Shown: positions 1 through 9,163 of the stretch, piece after piece
Layout of the letters: the number at the start of each line of letters is the position of its first letter
How positions within the stretch are numbered: position 1 is the stretch's first letter
Origin: Aliivibrio sp. EL58
GTDB taxonomy: Bacteria > Pseudomonadota > Gammaproteobacteria > Enterobacterales > Vibrionaceae
NCBI RefSeq assembly: GCF_900312675.1
Contig: NZ_OMPC01000009.1
Location: forward strand, 992,001-1,056,000
DNA: 64,000 bases
Direction of reading: 5' to 3'
Notes under the pieces: generated by a model
Seen by the model: only the letters and a program-made list of their open reading frames with translations
Told to the model about the DNA's origin: nothing
The model's database searches: none
Made by a program: the position numbers and the translations under genes

Positions 1-886
1 CCCACAAGCTAACTTCAATGCCCATAGCAAGAATTAGCTCTTTTGTGGACACACCGATTTGTCTTAACGTTCCAACTAGCGGCTGTCGCTGTATAAAAGA
101 GAGAGACATTGCTTGGTAGAAAATAAACAAACCCACCACAAAAGAGAGCATTCCCATCGCAAATAAATTGGTATGAAAGGCTTTTGTTAATGCCGTTAAT
201 CCAGATTCTTTGTGCGTTTCAAGCTGCAAACCTCGTGGTAGCATTCGCTCTAAACGCTCTTTTTTATTGTCTGACATTTCGCCACAAAGCAAAATATCAA
301 AGCCGGCTTTATGACCTAGCATTTTTGTCAGTGCGATATCTGAAAAAAGACGAGATCCCGATAAACGCTGACTTTTATCGACAATAACTGGGCCAATATT
401 CGATTGGTCTTGCAACTCAATATAATCGCCATCTGTAATACCAAAATAAGAAGCGAGAGGTTGACTAACAAGGACAGGAAATGGTGGGCGCATTAAGGGC
501 AACATATCATTGTTGCCCGTTAAATTTTTAGCTGATATTTGCATCAAAGCAACAGGATCAATACCAACTAATGAGATATCAATATCGTCTGTCGTTTCTA
601 AATGCAACGTTTGCACAGGCATGCAATCGATATAACCTGCACGACGCAAATTAATATAAAACGCTTGGGGAATAGGAATATTTTCTTGAATTGAGCGAAT
701 ACGATTAGGGAATGGATTTGAAAATAATTTCTCCCCTTCACTATAGCTGTTTTTTGCGTGGTGATTAATCGCAAGTACACCAACAAGCAGTGAAACACCA
801 AGCGTTAAACCAAGCCATACTAAAAATATTTGTAATGGATGCCTGCGGTAATGTCCAAGAAGCGCCTTAGCTACCGGAAATAACAT
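1..886 (-). CDS. ABC transporter permease (FtsX/MacB-like), partial at left edge
   Basis: An open minus-strand frame runs from an ATG at 886 to the window edge without a stop, about 295 codons. It begins MLFPVAKALLGHYRRHPLQI, followed by a hydrophobic segment (FLVWLGLTLGVSLLVGVLAI), a long soluble stretch, and near the edge a second membrane segment (AMGMLSFVVGLFIFY) and an RQPLVGTLRQIG motif. This layout is typical of FtsX/MacB-type permeases with a periplasmic domain between TM1 and TM2. The start codon lies 20 bases inside the end of the upstream ATPase gene, so the two are probably translationally coupled. The C-terminal part is outside the window. The exported substrate is unknown; lipoprotein or peptide export would fit the family. 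Confidence 0.85.
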   Translation of the reverse strand, partial: MLFPVAKALLGHYRRHPLQIFLVWLGLTLGVSLLVGVLAINHHAKNSYSEGEKLFSNPFPNRIRSIQENIPIPQAFYINLRRAGYIDCMPVQTLHLETTDDIDISLVGIDPVALMQISAKNLTGNNDMLPLMRPPFPVLVSQPLASYFGITDGDYIELQDQSNIGPVIVDKSQRLSGSRLFSDIALTKMLGHKAGFDILLCGEMSDNKKERLERMLPRGLQLETHKESGLTALTKAFHTNLFAMGMLSFVVGLFIFYQAMSLSFIQRQPLVGTLRQIGVSTKELILAMGIEVSLW

Positions 887-1538
887 TCAAGGTGCCTCCC
901 TGAAGTTTTACCAAACCATCCATATGACCCGCCACTTTTTCACTGTGAGTTACTAGTAACAATGTACAATGGAGATCACGAGACAAACGAGTCAGCAACC
1001 GCATTACCGCTTCAGCGTTCTTTTCATCTAAACTACCCGTTGGCTCATCGGCTAATAACAATTTAGGTTCCATATACAAGGCGCGTGCAATCGCAGCACG
1101 TTGCTGCTGCCCACCAGAGACTTCCTCAGGATAGCGCCCCAATAATGGCATAAGATCTAACGCTGAGATAATTTGACGCCATAATGCATCATCATCACGT
1201 AAGCCCTTCAATTGACGGCAAAAACGGATATTATCAGCAATGGTTAACGTAGGAAGGAGATTAAACTGTTGAAAAACAAGACCAATATTATTTCGGCGAT
1301 AAGAAGTGCGAGAACTTTGTTTTGGAGAGTGCATAGAAAAACCAGCGATATCAATTTCACCACCATCTACACTATCGAGCCCTGCAATAAGATTTAAAAG
1401 GGTACTTTTGCCTGAGCCACTTTCACCCATTAATGCAATTTGAGCACCTTGCTCTATTGTTAATTCTGCCCCTTGAAGAATAGGATGAAACTCGCCACCA
1501 TCCAAATATCCCTTATTCAGGTTTGTCAGTTTTAACAT
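867..1538 (-). CDS. ABC transporter ATP-binding protein (LolD/MacB type)
   Basis: A 223-residue ATPase that would power the permease encoded just downstream. It has Walker A (GESGSGKST), Q-loop (VFQQFNLLPTLT), signature (VSGGQQQRAAIARAL), Walker B (LLLADEPTGSLD) and the switch histidine (LVTHS). The LADEPTGSLD form is typical of the LolD/MacB/FtsE branch. I start it at the ATG at 1538 because GAGAGG lies directly upstream (about 1541-1548); a longer TTG-initiated frame to 1550 would place that ribosome site inside the gene. The inner-membrane complex probably pumps a lipid-linked or peptide substrate outward, but the sequence does not tell which. Confidence 0.9.
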   Translation of the reverse strand: MLKLTNLNKGYLDGGEFHPILQGAELTIEQGAQIALMGESGSGKSTLLNLIAGLDSVDGGEIDIAGFSMHSPKQSSRTSYRRNNIGLVFQQFNLLPTLTIADNIRFCRQLKGLRDDDALWRQIISALDLMPLLGRYPEEVSGGQQQRAAIARALYMEPKLLLADEPTGSLDEKNAEAVMRLLTRLSRDLHCTLLLVTHSEKVAGHMDGLVKLQGGTLNVISGS

Positions 1539-1662
1539 GTACCCTCTCAACGCTTTTATGTGATATCGGTAACAGAATTTACACTATAACCCTTCTAGCA
1601 TAAAGCTTTTTATAGTCATAGGGCTGTCTTGTTACTAATACCAACTAAAAAACAAACTTTCC

Positions 1663-3042
1663 TTACGCATCTACCAGATTTTTAATCCATTTTTTAGATT
1701 TCATTCTATAGATTGAACCAAACCATTTCACTATTTCTTCCACCACAAACAGTGCATAAACGTACTCTGGTGGGAAACCTAAGACTAATGCTCCAAGCGC
1801 CGCAACTGGAATACCAATAAACCACTGCGAGACAATATCTTGATACAAACAGAATTTTACATCACCACCCGCACGCAATACACCAACAATAGCAGTAAGA
1901 GGAACACTTCTTATCACGATAATAATGGCTAAAATGGCCATAAACTTCTCAGCAATCGCTCTCGTTTCTTCTGTTAACGCCGGGAACATATCTAAAATTT
2001 GATGCTGGAAAATCATCACAAACAGAGCAATGACAATACTCGTCATAACACTCAGTGCTAACACTCCCCAACTTTGATAATAAACCGCTTCGTATTTTTT
2101 CGCGCCCAGTTGATTACCTATAAGCACTGACGCCGCACCCGCTGCACCAATAAGAAAACTCAGCGCTATAGATTCAATCGGAGAAATAACCGATAACGCC
2201 GCTAATCCTTGTACCCCTGATTGCCCCATAATGGCGTGGTAGGTAAAAATACCTGCTGCCCACACTAAAAAATTGAACGTTGTTGGTAAGGAAAGAGAAA
2301 GAAACTTAGAAATTTTAGGCCAATTTAATACGGATTTTATCTCTTCCAACCCAAAACTTAATAAATGCGAACGGCTGTAAAGATAACCATATAAAAAGAC
2401 AATTTCTATAACGCCACTAATTAAAGTAGCCAACGCCGCCCCTTTAATTCCCATGGCGGGCGCGCCTAAATTACCAAAGATTAATACCCAGTTAAAAAAG
2501 ACGTTCGCGACAATACCAATGCCACTAAAAAAGGTACTTACACCGGGTTGATGAATAGAACGCAAGCCAACGGCCATGCTACTGCCACAAGAAACGACAT
2601 ACATAGTTAACGCGGTAATAAATAGATACTCAGCACCAAGATCAATCACTTCTTGAGAGTCTGTGGCTAATGACATAATTTGATGAGGGACAAGTAAAAA
2701 TAGTGCTACTGCAATCGTCGCAATAGACATACTCACCATCCAAGTTAACGCAGTACTTTGGCGTACACCTTCTTTGTTCTGGGCCCCCCAATATTGCGCC
2801 GTTAATAACGCCCCACCCGTAGTCACGCCCACTAACATAATGGTCGTTACAAACGTCGCTCGACTCGCAACACCAACAGCGGCAATCTCAGCTTCACCTA
2901 ATTGACCAAGCATGAGAACATCCACTAAGCCACGGCTAGAAAACATAATATTTTGCAGTGCAATGGGAATGGCAATCATCAATAATCGCTTGAGAAATTC
3001 GCCGCGAGTATGACCAATAACATTAGAAAGAAAAACAGACAT
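1663..3042 (-). CDS. MATE-family multidrug/Na+ antiporter
   Basis: A 459-residue inner-membrane protein with about twelve hydrophobic segments and a MATE-type N-terminus (IPIALQNIMFSSRGLVDVLM, then LGQLGEAEIAAVGVASR). The middle GAAGAASVLIGNQLGAKKYE and the C-terminal GVLRAGGDVKF segment also fit the NorM/DinF superfamily. Such proteins export cationic drugs or metabolites in exchange for Na+ or H+; the substrate here is not predictable. The start is placed at the ATG at 3042 (MSVFLSNVIG) with GAGG six bases upstream, not at the in-frame TTG at 3054. It stands alone between the ABC pair and a divergent oxidoreductase-like gene. Confidence 0.88.
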   Translation of the reverse strand: MSVFLSNVIGHTRGEFLKRLLMIAIPIALQNIMFSSRGLVDVLMLGQLGEAEIAAVGVASRATFVTTIMLVGVTTGGALLTAQYWGAQNKEGVRQSTALTWMVSMSIATIAVALFLLVPHQIMSLATDSQEVIDLGAEYLFITALTMYVVSCGSSMAVGLRSIHQPGVSTFFSGIGIVANVFFNWVLIFGNLGAPAMGIKGAALATLISGVIEIVFLYGYLYSRSHLLSFGLEEIKSVLNWPKISKFLSLSLPTTFNFLVWAAGIFTYHAIMGQSGVQGLAALSVISPIESIALSFLIGAAGAASVLIGNQLGAKKYEAVYYQSWGVLALSVMTSIVIALFVMIFQHQILDMFPALTEETRAIAEKFMAILAIIIVIRSVPLTAIVGVLRAGGDVKFCLYQDIVSQWFIGIPVAALGALVLGFPPEYVYALFVVEEIVKWFGSIYRMKSKKWIKNLVDA

Positions 3043-3168
3043 GAAGAACCTCAAATAAACAACAAATTAACCATTTGCACTACACAAGATCCATTAGGTA
3101 TATGCCTACAAATTGTACTAGAATCAAAACGTAATTAATATTTATATTCACAAGGTAAAGGAGCTGTC

Positions 3169-4620
3169 TTGAATAAAAAAAGTACCATTCTCATTGTTGG
3201 CGCATCAGGGTATGTTGGCTCTCAATTGATCCCACAATTATTACAGCAAGGACATAGCGTTATTGCTTGCGCTCGTAATATTGATTACCTACTTGATAGG
3301 GTGACTGAGCATCCCAACCTACAATGTAATTTCCTTGATTTAGAAGATTCAGATTCTATTCTTCCATTGATGAAAGACTGTGATATTGCCTATTTTTTAG
3401 TTCACGGTATGTCTCATGGCCATGACTTTCTTGATTATGAAGTCTCTCTTGCTGAAAACTTCAAAAATGCCGCAACACAATCATCTCTATCAAAAATCAT
3501 TTATTTAAGTGCTCTACAGCCTGAGGGTTATCAATCTCAACATTTACTGGCTCGTAAAAAAACAGGTGAATTACTTCGTTCAACGGGCATTCCTACCATA
3601 GAGATCAACTCAGGAATAATCATTGGTACAGGATCAGCCGCTTTTGAAATCATGACCGATTTTGTTAATCATTTCCCTGTATTGATCTGCCCTGTTTGGA
3701 TTAACTCGCAAGCAAACCCAATTGCGATAGAAAACCTCAATTATTACTTAATCCAATGCATTAATTATCCTCTGACCGAATCCATCACTTTTGAAGCGGG
3801 TGGGCCTGAAACCGTAAGCTACCAAACCCTATTTCATCTTATTGCTAAGCGGAATCATCGCTCTATAAAGATCATTCCAACACGCTTTATTAGCCCTTCT
3901 TTTGCTGGCTTATGGCTTGGTGTTGTGACCTCTGTCCCGTCTGATTTAGGAAGAGCATTATTAGCCGGAATTGATCATGATTTAATTGCTGATAATTCTG
4001 TTATAGAACGCGCATTCCCACAACCATTGCTCTCTTTATCTGACGCAATAAACCGAGCTCAAGAAACCAATGACGAAACAATAAAAACAGAAATTTGGGG
4101 CTTTGACCCAAGTGCATTAAAGCGGTGGAAATCAGATTACGGTTATTACCCAAAACAAGCGGGTGCAAGCTTTACAACCACAGCCTCACCTCAACAATTA
4201 TGGACCGTCATTGAACGTCTCGGCAGTAAAGAGGGGTATTTCTTCGCTAACGCATTATGGCGAACCAGAGAATGGTTAGATCCTTTACTTGGTGGTTCAT
4301 TTCCAATCAGAAGAAGACCTGAGTCAGGTAAAGTTCAGCTAGGCGATCATATTGACTCATGGAAAGTGATCCGCTGCGAAGAGAACAAATTCTTATCATT
4401 ACTTTTTGGAATGACGGCTCCAGGACTAGGACGATTAGAGTTTTCAATTAAAGAAATTGATGAGGGGTATCACCAATTAGATGTTCGAGCATGGTGGCAT
4501 CCTAAAGGCTTTTGGGGATTAATGTATTGGTTCGCTATGTTCCCTGCCCATCTATTTATCTTTAAAGGCATGGTGAAAGCGATTTGTAAAAAAGCAGAAG
4601 CCGAAGAGCTAAAAGAATAA
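3169..4620 (+). CDS. NAD(P)-binding epimerase-like protein with DUF2867 C-terminal domain
   Basis: A 483-residue protein. Residues 1-300 form an atypical short-chain dehydrogenase/NmrA-like Rossmann domain (ILIVGASGYVGSQLIPQLL gives the GxxGxxG nucleotide motif; IIYLSALQPEG follows). The C-terminal ~160 residues (FTTTASPQQLWTVIERLG to the end) resemble DUF2867, an SRPBCC-like ligand-binding fold often fused to such domains. The start is a TTG at 3169 preceded by a strong TAAAGGAG site. Substrate and pathway are unknown. The gene is monocistronic, divergent from the MATE gene, and ends in a bidirectional hairpin terminator. Confidence 0.8.
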   Translation: MNKKSTILIVGASGYVGSQLIPQLLQQGHSVIACARNIDYLLDRVTEHPNLQCNFLDLEDSDSILPLMKDCDIAYFLVHGMSHGHDFLDYEVSLAENFKNAATQSSLSKIIYLSALQPEGYQSQHLLARKKTGELLRSTGIPTIEINSGIIIGTGSAAFEIMTDFVNHFPVLICPVWINSQANPIAIENLNYYLIQCINYPLTESITFEAGGPETVSYQTLFHLIAKRNHRSIKIIPTRFISPSFAGLWLGVVTSVPSDLGRALLAGIDHDLIADNSVIERAFPQPLLSLSDAINRAQETNDETIKTEIWGFDPSALKRWKSDYGYYPKQAGASFTTTASPQQLWTVIERLGSKEGYFFANALWRTREWLDPLLGGSFPIRRRPESGKVQLGDHIDSWKVIRCEENKFLSLLFGMTAPGLGRLEFSIKEIDEGYHQLDVRAWWHPKGFWGLMYWFAMFPAHLFIFKGMVKAICKKAEAEELKE

Positions 4621-4644
4621 GAAAAACTTCGAAGCAGTAAGTAT

Positions 4645-4675
4645 AAAAAAAGCGCAGAAGATCTGCGCTTTTTTA
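4645..4675. terminator. Bidirectional rho-independent terminator
   Basis: The stem AGCGCAGA/TCTGCGCT (4651-4658 with 4662-4669) has a three-base loop and is flanked by A-rich and T-rich runs. It can terminate both the oxidoreductase-like gene on the plus strand and the DUF2913-like gene on the minus strand, which converge here. Confidence 0.85.
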
Positions 4676-4690
4676 AATAAATTGAAAGCT

Positions 4691-5377
4691 CTATTTTTTC
4701 ACATTAAATGAGAATGGGATCTCACCCAATTGCAAACCATGGTTATTAGGGAAAATCAGGTATTCACCGTGATATTTCACTTTTGATTTGTAATCAGAAC
4801 GTTTATGAACAATTAAACCATGCTCATACGCCGACTCAATAAACTCATGGTGATTACCACGAACATAACACGTCAGCGGTTTCACTAACTCAGCAGAGCC
4901 TTCTTCACCGTCAAAACAAGACTCTAACTGCGTTGAACAGATAATCAACGAGTGATCACCATCCGAGAATAAAGAGGCTTTTTCTAGCACTTCATACTCA
5001 GTCGTTACACACCACTCTTTATCTTCTTCTAAAAATTCGCTCCATGCTAGAACTGCATCTTTAGTAATCGCCTTAACCGTTTCAACAGGTGCAAGCTCAC
5101 CATAAAGACGAGAGTAATGCTCAAAACGGATTGGTAGCTCTGTACCTGTTCCTTTAGTGCGTCCTTCTTTTTGCCAAGTCATTAACTCTTTAGCCACACA
5201 ACGGTTAAAACGCTGTGATTTAATCGCTGTTGTTACCCAACGAATAAGAAAATGATTCGCACTTACTGGGTTTTTAGGTAAACGACCACTGTCTTTCGAT
5301 TCTTGCAAATCACCCAATGCCGCATTAATAACATGTTGAACTTCTTGATAATAATGCACTAATTTTTTTTCACTCAT
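4691..5377 (-). CDS. Probable DUF2913-family protein
   Basis: A 228-residue soluble protein without signal peptide or membrane segment. The stretch GRLPKNPVSANHFLIRWVT followed by SQRFNRCVAKELMTWQKEGR resembles what I remember of DUF2913, a family of unknown function in vibrios and relatives; this assignment is from memory. It begins one base after the bcr stop, so it is surely co-transcribed with bcr and may be translationally coupled. No catalytic motif is apparent. Function unknown. Confidence 0.6.
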   Translation of the reverse strand: MSEKKLVHYYQEVQHVINAALGDLQESKDSGRLPKNPVSANHFLIRWVTTAIKSQRFNRCVAKELMTWQKEGRTKGTGTELPIRFEHYSRLYGELAPVETVKAITKDAVLAWSEFLEEDKEWCVTTEYEVLEKASLFSDGDHSLIICSTQLESCFDGEEGSAELVKPLTCYVRGNHHEFIESAYEHGLIVHKRSDYKSKVKYHGEYLIFPNNHGLQLGEIPFSFNVKK

Positions 5378-6583
5378 TTACGCTTTTCGCCCAAAAACAA
5401 AATAACAACCAAAAGATAAAATAGAACACGCCGTCATTGCGCCAACCATAGGCCATGCCGAATCTGACGGCAACATCGCAATACTAACCCCTATTAATGA
5501 GCCAGTACCAAAACGTAATGTACCAGCAAGCGAAGAGGCTGTCCCCGCCATTTTAGGATAATGACTTAACAATAGCGCCATACTATTACTACCGATAGTA
5601 GAAATACAGCCAACAAACAGAACAACAGGAACAACCGTTCCCCACAAGCCCCATTGTAACCACTGACCAAGAACCATTAATAAACCAGCAAACAATTGAA
5701 TTGATAACCCAAACTTAAGCATATTGTGTGAGCCCATCTTCTTCACAAGACGCCCATTTAGAGTTGTCATTACAATTAGAAAAACAATATTTAAACCAAA
5801 TAAATAGCCAAAACTAGATACGCTTACATGGTATAAATCGATATATACGAACGATCCCGCCGTTAAGAACGCAAACATGCCCGCAAACGAAAAAGCCCCT
5901 GAAAAGATGAGCCCAAGTGATACTGGGTTTTTAAATAACGAAAGATAATTGCGAAAAGAGGTACTTAATTTAAAGGGTTCTCGATTCTCTTCTTTTAACG
6001 TTTCAGGGATTTTCCAAAGAATAGCGAAAATGATTAATACAGAGAAAACCGCTAACAACCAAAAAATCGAACGCCAACCAAACCACACCGCCAAGTGACC
6101 ACCAATCATAGGGGCCGCTAAAGGGGCAACAGTCATTACCAAGGTAATAAAGGCCATGGTTCTAGCAAAGTCTTCTTTATCAAACATATCACGAACAATA
6201 GCTTGAATAACCACAGAGGATGCCGCGCCTGCAACGCCTTGTAATACTCGGATATACATTAGCGATTCAATGCTATCGACCAAGGCACCAATCACCGCAC
6301 ATACAGCAAATAAGATCGTACCAATGATTAAGACTGGTCTTCGACCATAGCTATCAGCTAAAGGCCCATGAATTAATTGAGCAATGGCAAAACCCGCGGT
6401 ATAAGCCGTTAATGTCATTTGAACCGACCCTGCAGATACCCCAAGATCAGCCGCAATACTCGGCATAGCAGGTAAATACATATCAATCGCAAGTGGCGTT
6501 AATGCCGCAATTGCACCTAAAATAACAATTAAAAGTAAACTGAGAGGTGGGCTTTCAGATGGTGCAGAGCTAGAAGTCGACAT
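5378..6583 (-). CDS. bcr: Bcr/CflA-family MFS drug efflux transporter
   Basis: A 401-residue major facilitator with twelve predicted membrane helices. It carries the Bcr/CflA signature near the N-terminus (ALTPLAIDMYLPAMPSIAAD), the MFS loop motif GPLADSYGRRPVLIIG, and RVLQGVAGAASSVVIQAIVRD of the drug:H+ antiporter-1 class. Bcr proteins export bicyclomycin, sulfonamides or cysteine-related compounds in E. coli. The neighbouring rsuA upstream matches the E. coli bcr/rsuA neighbourhood, which supports orthology. The ATG at 6583 fits the family N-terminus. Native substrate here is inferred only. Confidence 0.85.
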   Translation of the reverse strand: MSTSSSAPSESPPLSLLLIVILGAIAALTPLAIDMYLPAMPSIAADLGVSAGSVQMTLTAYTAGFAIAQLIHGPLADSYGRRPVLIIGTILFAVCAVIGALVDSIESLMYIRVLQGVAGAASSVVIQAIVRDMFDKEDFARTMAFITLVMTVAPLAAPMIGGHLAVWFGWRSIFWLLAVFSVLIIFAILWKIPETLKEENREPFKLSTSFRNYLSLFKNPVSLGLIFSGAFSFAGMFAFLTAGSFVYIDLYHVSVSSFGYLFGLNIVFLIVMTTLNGRLVKKMGSHNMLKFGLSIQLFAGLLMVLGQWLQWGLWGTVVPVVLFVGCISTIGSNSMALLLSHYPKMAGTASSLAGTLRFGTGSLIGVSIAMLPSDSAWPMVGAMTACSILSFGCYFVFGRKA

Positions 6584-6683
6584 AAATAACCTACAAAAGA
6601 TAAAGAGCGATGAGAATTAAAATTTTATCATGAGAACAAAAAGTACGCTTACTTAATCCTAACTCTTTTCATTAATTTACAAT

Positions 6684-6717
6684 AAAAAACGGCATGACAT
6701 TACATCATACCGTTTTT
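6684..6717 (-). terminator. Terminator-like hairpin downstream of rsuA
   Basis: AAAAACGGCATGA pairs with TCATACCGTTTTT, with one C-A mismatch, giving a stem with terminal A/T runs. It lies about 70 bases past the rsuA stop, separating rsuA from the bcr promoter region. Confidence 0.6.
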
Positions 6718-6785
6718 ATACCAATGTAATTAATTAGATGATCTATTTATTACGCAGGAAAGTCGCTTAATAACTTAAGAATTGA

Positions 6786-7487
6786 TTAACCAAGAACGGC
6801 AATCACTTCCTCTTCAGTTAAGTAACGATACTCACCAGGCTCTAGTGAATAATCAAGTCCTAACTGACCGATTTGAGAACGGTGTAAGCCTTCAACTTTA
6901 TTACCAAGCGCTGCAAACATACGCTTAACTTGATGATATTTGCCTTCTTGGATCGTTAATAGAAGCTCATTTTCGTCTTCATTAACAATTTCCATTGTCG
7001 CTGGCATTGTTAAGCCTGTTTCACTCTTCAATTGAATGCCTTCAGCCAATTGCTCAGCGTAATCAGCACCAATAGATTCAGCTAACCATACACGGTAAGT
7101 TTTTGAACACTTACGTTTTGGTGATGTGATCTTATGTGACCATTGACCGTCATCAGTAATTAACACTAAACCTGTGGTATCAACATCAAGGCGACCTGCA
7201 AAATGCAGTTTCTCAAGGTTAACTTCATCTAACAAGGTTAATGCCGATGGGTGCGTATTGTCTTCATGAGAACACACGTAGCCATCTGGCTTAAATAGCA
7301 TAATATAACGAGGACCATGGAATTTAAGTTCACGACCATCCCACTCAACGGTTGAATCATCGGTTACTTTTACTGAAGTAACTTTTGTTTTCACACCATC
7401 AACGGTAACCGTACCACTTTTAATAATACGAGTTGCTTCTTTACGAGTGGCACCTGTTGTTTCGCACAAAAATTTATCTAAACGCAT
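6786..7487 (-). CDS. rsuA: 16S rRNA pseudouridine(516) synthase
   Basis: A 233-residue enzyme that isomerises uridine 516 of 16S rRNA during small-subunit assembly. Residues 1-60 form an S4 RNA-binding domain (MRLDKFLCETTGATRKEA). The RsuA/RluB-type catalytic segment FAGRLDVDTTGLVL holds the active aspartate, and EGKYHQVKRMFAALGN is the conserved C-terminal motif. Length matches E. coli RsuA. The ATG at 7487 has GAGG upstream. In E. coli rsuA lies between bcr and radD; here bcr is adjacent but radD is about 16 kb away. Confidence 0.93.
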   Translation of the reverse strand: MRLDKFLCETTGATRKEATRIIKSGTVTVDGVKTKVTSVKVTDDSTVEWDGRELKFHGPRYIMLFKPDGYVCSHEDNTHPSALTLLDEVNLEKLHFAGRLDVDTTGLVLITDDGQWSHKITSPKRKCSKTYRVWLAESIGADYAEQLAEGIQLKSETGLTMPATMEIVNEDENELLLTIQEGKYHQVKRMFAALGNKVEGLHRSQIGQLGLDYSLEPGEYRYLTEEEVIAVLG

Positions 7488-7556
7488 GAGAACCTCATTT
7501 CAATATTCTGCCGCATTATACCCAAACCACTTAAAGATGCGAGTACACATAAAAAA

Positions 7557-9161
7557 TTAATGCGCTCCACCTTCCATTGAGCCCGGATTCGAATTCGATT
7601 TAACAAAAAACATCATAAAAGCAGCAAAACCTAAGAAGAACGTCATCATTAAGAAAACATCGTTGTACGCCATAATGGCGGCATCTCGCTGCATGGTCAT
7701 GGTTAATGAGGCTTTAGCTTGCAGCATTGCAGTTGCAGGATCGCTCCCCTTTGAGACAAACATTGCTGCGCTTTGTTGTAGTTGATACCAACCATCCGTA
7801 CTGACACTGGTTAATGTCTCTTTAATATGCCCTAAGTGTTCACGGGTTTTGTTATCCAGCATGGTCGCGATAATCGCAATACTGAATGCACCACCCAAAT
7901 TACGTAATACATTGGTAATGGTTGAGGCATCTGCTACTTGATGTTTTTGGATCTCTTCCATCGCTACCAGTGACAAAGGCACCATAATAAATGGACTGCC
8001 AATAGCACGTAATAACATAGAGAAAATCAACTGATCACCACCAAAGTTATAGCTCATGTGCGTATTTACAAAACAGCTAATGCCAAACATTGAGAAGCCA
8101 AAGAACACCAAATATTTCGCTTTAATGATCTGCGTTAATTTCGGTACTAATGGGAAAATCAACAGCTGAGGGAACCCCATCCACATTAATACTTCACCAA
8201 TTTCTAGCGCGTTATACCCCTGAATTTGGATCATATACATTGGCAGCACGTAGATAGATCCCAATAGCGCCATCCCTAAGATCAAATAGGCCATGCATGA
8301 CATTGCAAACTGACTTTGTTTAAGTAGCCGCAAATTCACCAAGGGGTTCTTATGCTGCAGCTCATTAATCACAAAATAGATAAGACTGATGGCTGAAATA
8401 ATCGATAACGTAACAATGAAGCTAGAGCTAAACCACTCTTCACGGTTCCCCTCTTCTAGTACCACTTCTAAGCAACCAAGACCAATCGCCATTGTCGTAA
8501 TACCAAACCAATCGGCTTTTAATAAACTGTCTAATTTTAACGGCTCATCATCAAGACCATAATTGACCATACAGATAAGAGCGATGGCTGGTGGAATATT
8601 GATATAGAAAATATAGTGCCACGAGAAATTTTCAGTTAACCAGCCACCTAATGTAGGACCAATTGACGGCGCAAACGTCGCTGTTACCCCAAATAACGCC
8701 ATCCCAACCGCACGTTTATTTAACGGTAATAACTGAACAACCAGAGAGAAAGCCAGTGGGATTAACGCCCCACCACTAAAACCCTGAATAGCACGAAAGA
8801 CAATCATTGAGCCCATGTTCCAAGACACAGAACACAGCACAGACGCCACAGCAAAAATGATGGTGGTCCAAGTTAAATAACGACGCTTACCAATGGCAAC
8901 TGACAACCAACCACTCAATGGGATCGCAATCATTTCAGCCACAAGATAAGAAGTCGATATCCACGAACTTTCATCCATGGTTGCCGATAACGCGCCTTGA
9001 ATATCTTTTAGAGACGAGTTGGTGATCTGAATATCCAGAATCGCCATAAACGCACCAAGCAAACCACCAAATAGTGCTATCCAATGGCGTCTTGGTATTT
9101 CTGGTTCTATTGGTACATCGGCAGATTCATTTTGATTTGTCACCGTTAATTCTTGAGTCAT
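7557..9161 (-). CDS. EmrB/DHA2-family MFS efflux transporter
   Basis: A 534-residue, 14-helix-class major facilitator. Diagnostic parts are AFMAILDIQITNSSLKDIQG (the DHA2 'LD..I.N' motif), LSGWLSVAIGKRRYL, RAIQGFSGGALIPLAFS and the motif-C-like FAPSIGPTLGGWLTENFSW. In tripartite pumps such proteins span the inner membrane and work with an EmrA-like periplasmic adaptor and a TolC-type channel. The adaptor gene ends two bases upstream, and GAGG precedes the ATG at 9161. A divergent LysR gene is the likely regulator. Drug, bile salt or fatty acid export are all possible. Confidence 0.88.
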   Translation of the reverse strand: MTQELTVTNQNESADVPIEPEIPRRHWIALFGGLLGAFMAILDIQITNSSLKDIQGALSATMDESSWISTSYLVAEMIAIPLSGWLSVAIGKRRYLTWTTIIFAVASVLCSVSWNMGSMIVFRAIQGFSGGALIPLAFSLVVQLLPLNKRAVGMALFGVTATFAPSIGPTLGGWLTENFSWHYIFYINIPPAIALICMVNYGLDDEPLKLDSLLKADWFGITTMAIGLGCLEVVLEEGNREEWFSSSFIVTLSIISAISLIYFVINELQHKNPLVNLRLLKQSQFAMSCMAYLILGMALLGSIYVLPMYMIQIQGYNALEIGEVLMWMGFPQLLIFPLVPKLTQIIKAKYLVFFGFSMFGISCFVNTHMSYNFGGDQLIFSMLLRAIGSPFIMVPLSLVAMEEIQKHQVADASTITNVLRNLGGAFSIAIIATMLDNKTREHLGHIKETLTSVSTDGWYQLQQSAAMFVSKGSDPATAMLQAKASLTMTMQRDAAIMAYNDVFLMMTFFLGFAAFMMFFVKSNSNPGSMEGGAH

Positions 9162-9163
9162 GA

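Noticed and set aside
184-387. Plus-strand 67-residue frame and the minus-strand 67-residue frame 598-801
   Set aside because: Both lie inside the permease frame that is open from 886 to the window edge, which has membrane segments and family-like sequence.
8000-8300. Possible tRNA or rRNA genes anywhere in the window
   Set aside because: No cloverleaf-like segments with conserved T-arm sequence or rRNA stretches were recognised while reading; a tRNAscan run would be decisive.
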